64,000 nucleotides of DNA from the NCBI GenBank assembly GCA_016926755.1, contig JAFGNZ010000025.1, positions 1 to 64,000 of the forward strand, read 5' to 3'. The position numbers and the translations under genes were made by a program. Shown here piece by piece: positions 62,785-64,000 of the stretch. The notes beneath the pieces are model-generated. The model saw nothing but the letters and a program-made list of their open reading frames with translations. It had not been told where the DNA came from and searched no databases. This DNA comes from Myxococcaceae bacterium. Lineage in GTDB: Bacteria > Myxococcota > Myxococcia > Myxococcales > Myxococcaceae. Each line of letters starts with the position of its first letter. The first letter of the stretch is position 1.

Positions 62785-63261
62785 ATGTCTCTCTTCGATG
62801 CCGTGAAGGCCGGTGATGCAGCGCGCGTGGAGGCATTGCTCGACGCGGGGGAGGACCCCAACCCCATCGGTGAGGGCGGGCGCACGGCGCTCATGGCGGC
62901 CGCGGAGGGGGGGAACCTGAGGCTCGTCCGCGCGCTGCTGGCCGCGGGCGCCGAGCCGATCCTGACGGACGATGTGGGGGAGACGGCGCTGGTGATCGCC
63001 GCCGCCCATGGCCACCCGGAGGTGTGCCAGTTGCTGATGCCCCACGCCCGCGAGGACGAGGCGGATCTGGCGCGGCAGCTGCTGAAGGGCTCCGGCAACC
63101 TCATGGAGATTCCGCCGGGCCCGCCCGAGGAGCAGCCCGCCCCGAGCGAGACGCGCCGCAAGCTCGCCTCGGCGGGGGCCTACGTCTCCAGCAAGCTCGG
63201 TGACGACGGGCCCATGAAGCGCCTGGGCCGGCTGCTGCGCTCGGAGAAGGGGCGCAAGTAG
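62785..63261 (+). CDS. Ankyrin repeat protein
   Basis: 'SLFDAVKAGDAARVEALLDAGEDPNPIGEGGRTALMAAAEGGNLRLVRALLAAGAEP'. Confidence 0.9.
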   Translation: MSLFDAVKAGDAARVEALLDAGEDPNPIGEGGRTALMAAAEGGNLRLVRALLAAGAEPILTDDVGETALVIAAAHGHPEVCQLLMPHAREDEADLARQLLKGSGNLMEIPPGPPEEQPAPSETRRKLASAGAYVSSKLGDDGPMKRLGRLLRSEKGRK

Positions 63262-63389
63262 GGCGCACCGGGGCACGCGCGATATGCGCGCCCCCGCCCT
63301 GCGTTCTCCTCTTGCTGGGGGTGTGCGGCTCCGGTGCCACGGGAGCGTGTGCGCAGGCCCCCTCACTGGAATTCCAGGAGGAAGTCGCC

Positions 63390-64000
63390 ATGCATGCTCG
63401 AGTTGTTCGCCAGTGCCTGTCCCTGGGCGTCCTGATGCTGCTGGCGGGCTGTGCCACGGCGCGTCATCAGGAGGCGCTGTATGAGAAGGCACACCGGCAC
63501 GTGTATGCGCAGCCCATCGAGCAGGTGTGGCCTCAGGTGGTAGCGCTCGTGGCGACGGAGGGCTACCCGCCTCGGAAGGGGGAGCAGGAGTTCATCCTCG
63601 TCACCGAGTGGCGCCAGGACACGCAGGAGTCCCGCGTGGTCAGCTCCGCCTCCCGAATCTATGCCGAGGGCCTGCGCATCGACCGCAACACCAGCAGGGT
63701 GCGCATCTTCCGGCAGACGATCTTCACCGGGAACAAGGGCGCCATGAGCGCCCGCGACAACGGCCTCGCCAACAGCCTGACGGTGGGCGCCGCGGGAGAC
63801 ATCGCGACGTTCGCCGAGGATCCCATCGCGCTGAACCACATGCTGGGAACCTCGGCGGACCACACGCCGCTCACCCGCGGCCCCAGCCAGCTCAACCGCA
63901 GCTTCAGCCGGGACGGCCAGCTGGAGTGGAAGCTGCTCCAGCGCGTGAATCACGAGGCGGCCAACGCCATCGAGGCGAGCGTCACCGCCCAGGAGCAGCA
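63390..64000 (+). CDS. Predicted lipoprotein, truncated by window end
   Basis: ATG 63390 after GGAGGAAG; 'LGVLMLLAGCATARHQEALYEKAHRHVYAQP'; open to position 64000 (missed by the ORF track because no stop). Confidence 0.75.
   Translation, partial: MHARVVRQCLSLGVLMLLAGCATARHQEALYEKAHRHVYAQPIEQVWPQVVALVATEGYPPRKGEQEFILVTEWRQDTQESRVVSSASRIYAEGLRIDRNTSRVRIFRQTIFTGNKGAMSARDNGLANSLTVGAAGDIATFAEDPIALNHMLGTSADHTPLTRGPSQLNRSFSRDGQLEWKLLQRVNHEAANAIEASVTAQEQ

Overview
High-GC, densely coded 64-kb chromosomal window. Gene content (orphan hybrid histidine kinases, PEGA-domain Ser/Thr kinase, many lipoproteins, GC-rich codon usage) suggests a myxobacterium, probably Cystobacterineae-like; this is inference only. 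About 50 genes are supportable: signalling proteins (3 large histidine kinases, 1 truncated hybrid kinase, 1 MCP, 1 Ser/Thr kinase), lgt, a tandem subtilase operon, a lipid/acyl-CoA gene region (~16.2-32.1 kb) with a TetR regulator, gyrB, a small low-bias ATPase/partner module, an M24 peptidase, a metallophosphoesterase, rbfA-like/rtcB, tRNA-Gln(TTG) and an archaemetzincin-like protein. Best candidates for new biology: (1) a TGAATC-N4-TTCAACTTC operator present in four clean copies plus one degenerate copy around the TetR/lipid genes; (2) an operon of two subtilases without obvious signal peptides, enclosing a translationally coupled 24-codon micro-ORF and followed by a stand-alone protein resembling a subtilisin propeptide; (3) a candidate sRNA with two tandem hairpins that both expose CTCCTC (anti-Shine-Dalgarno) loops; (4) several enzymes whose catalytic residues are replaced (KAS III-like, archaemetzincin-like, AAA ATPase, hybrid kinase without an ATPase domain); (5) a 69-bp imperfect palindrome. 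No CRISPR arrays, rRNA operons or clear transposons were seen. All calls come from reading the sequence; no database searches were run.
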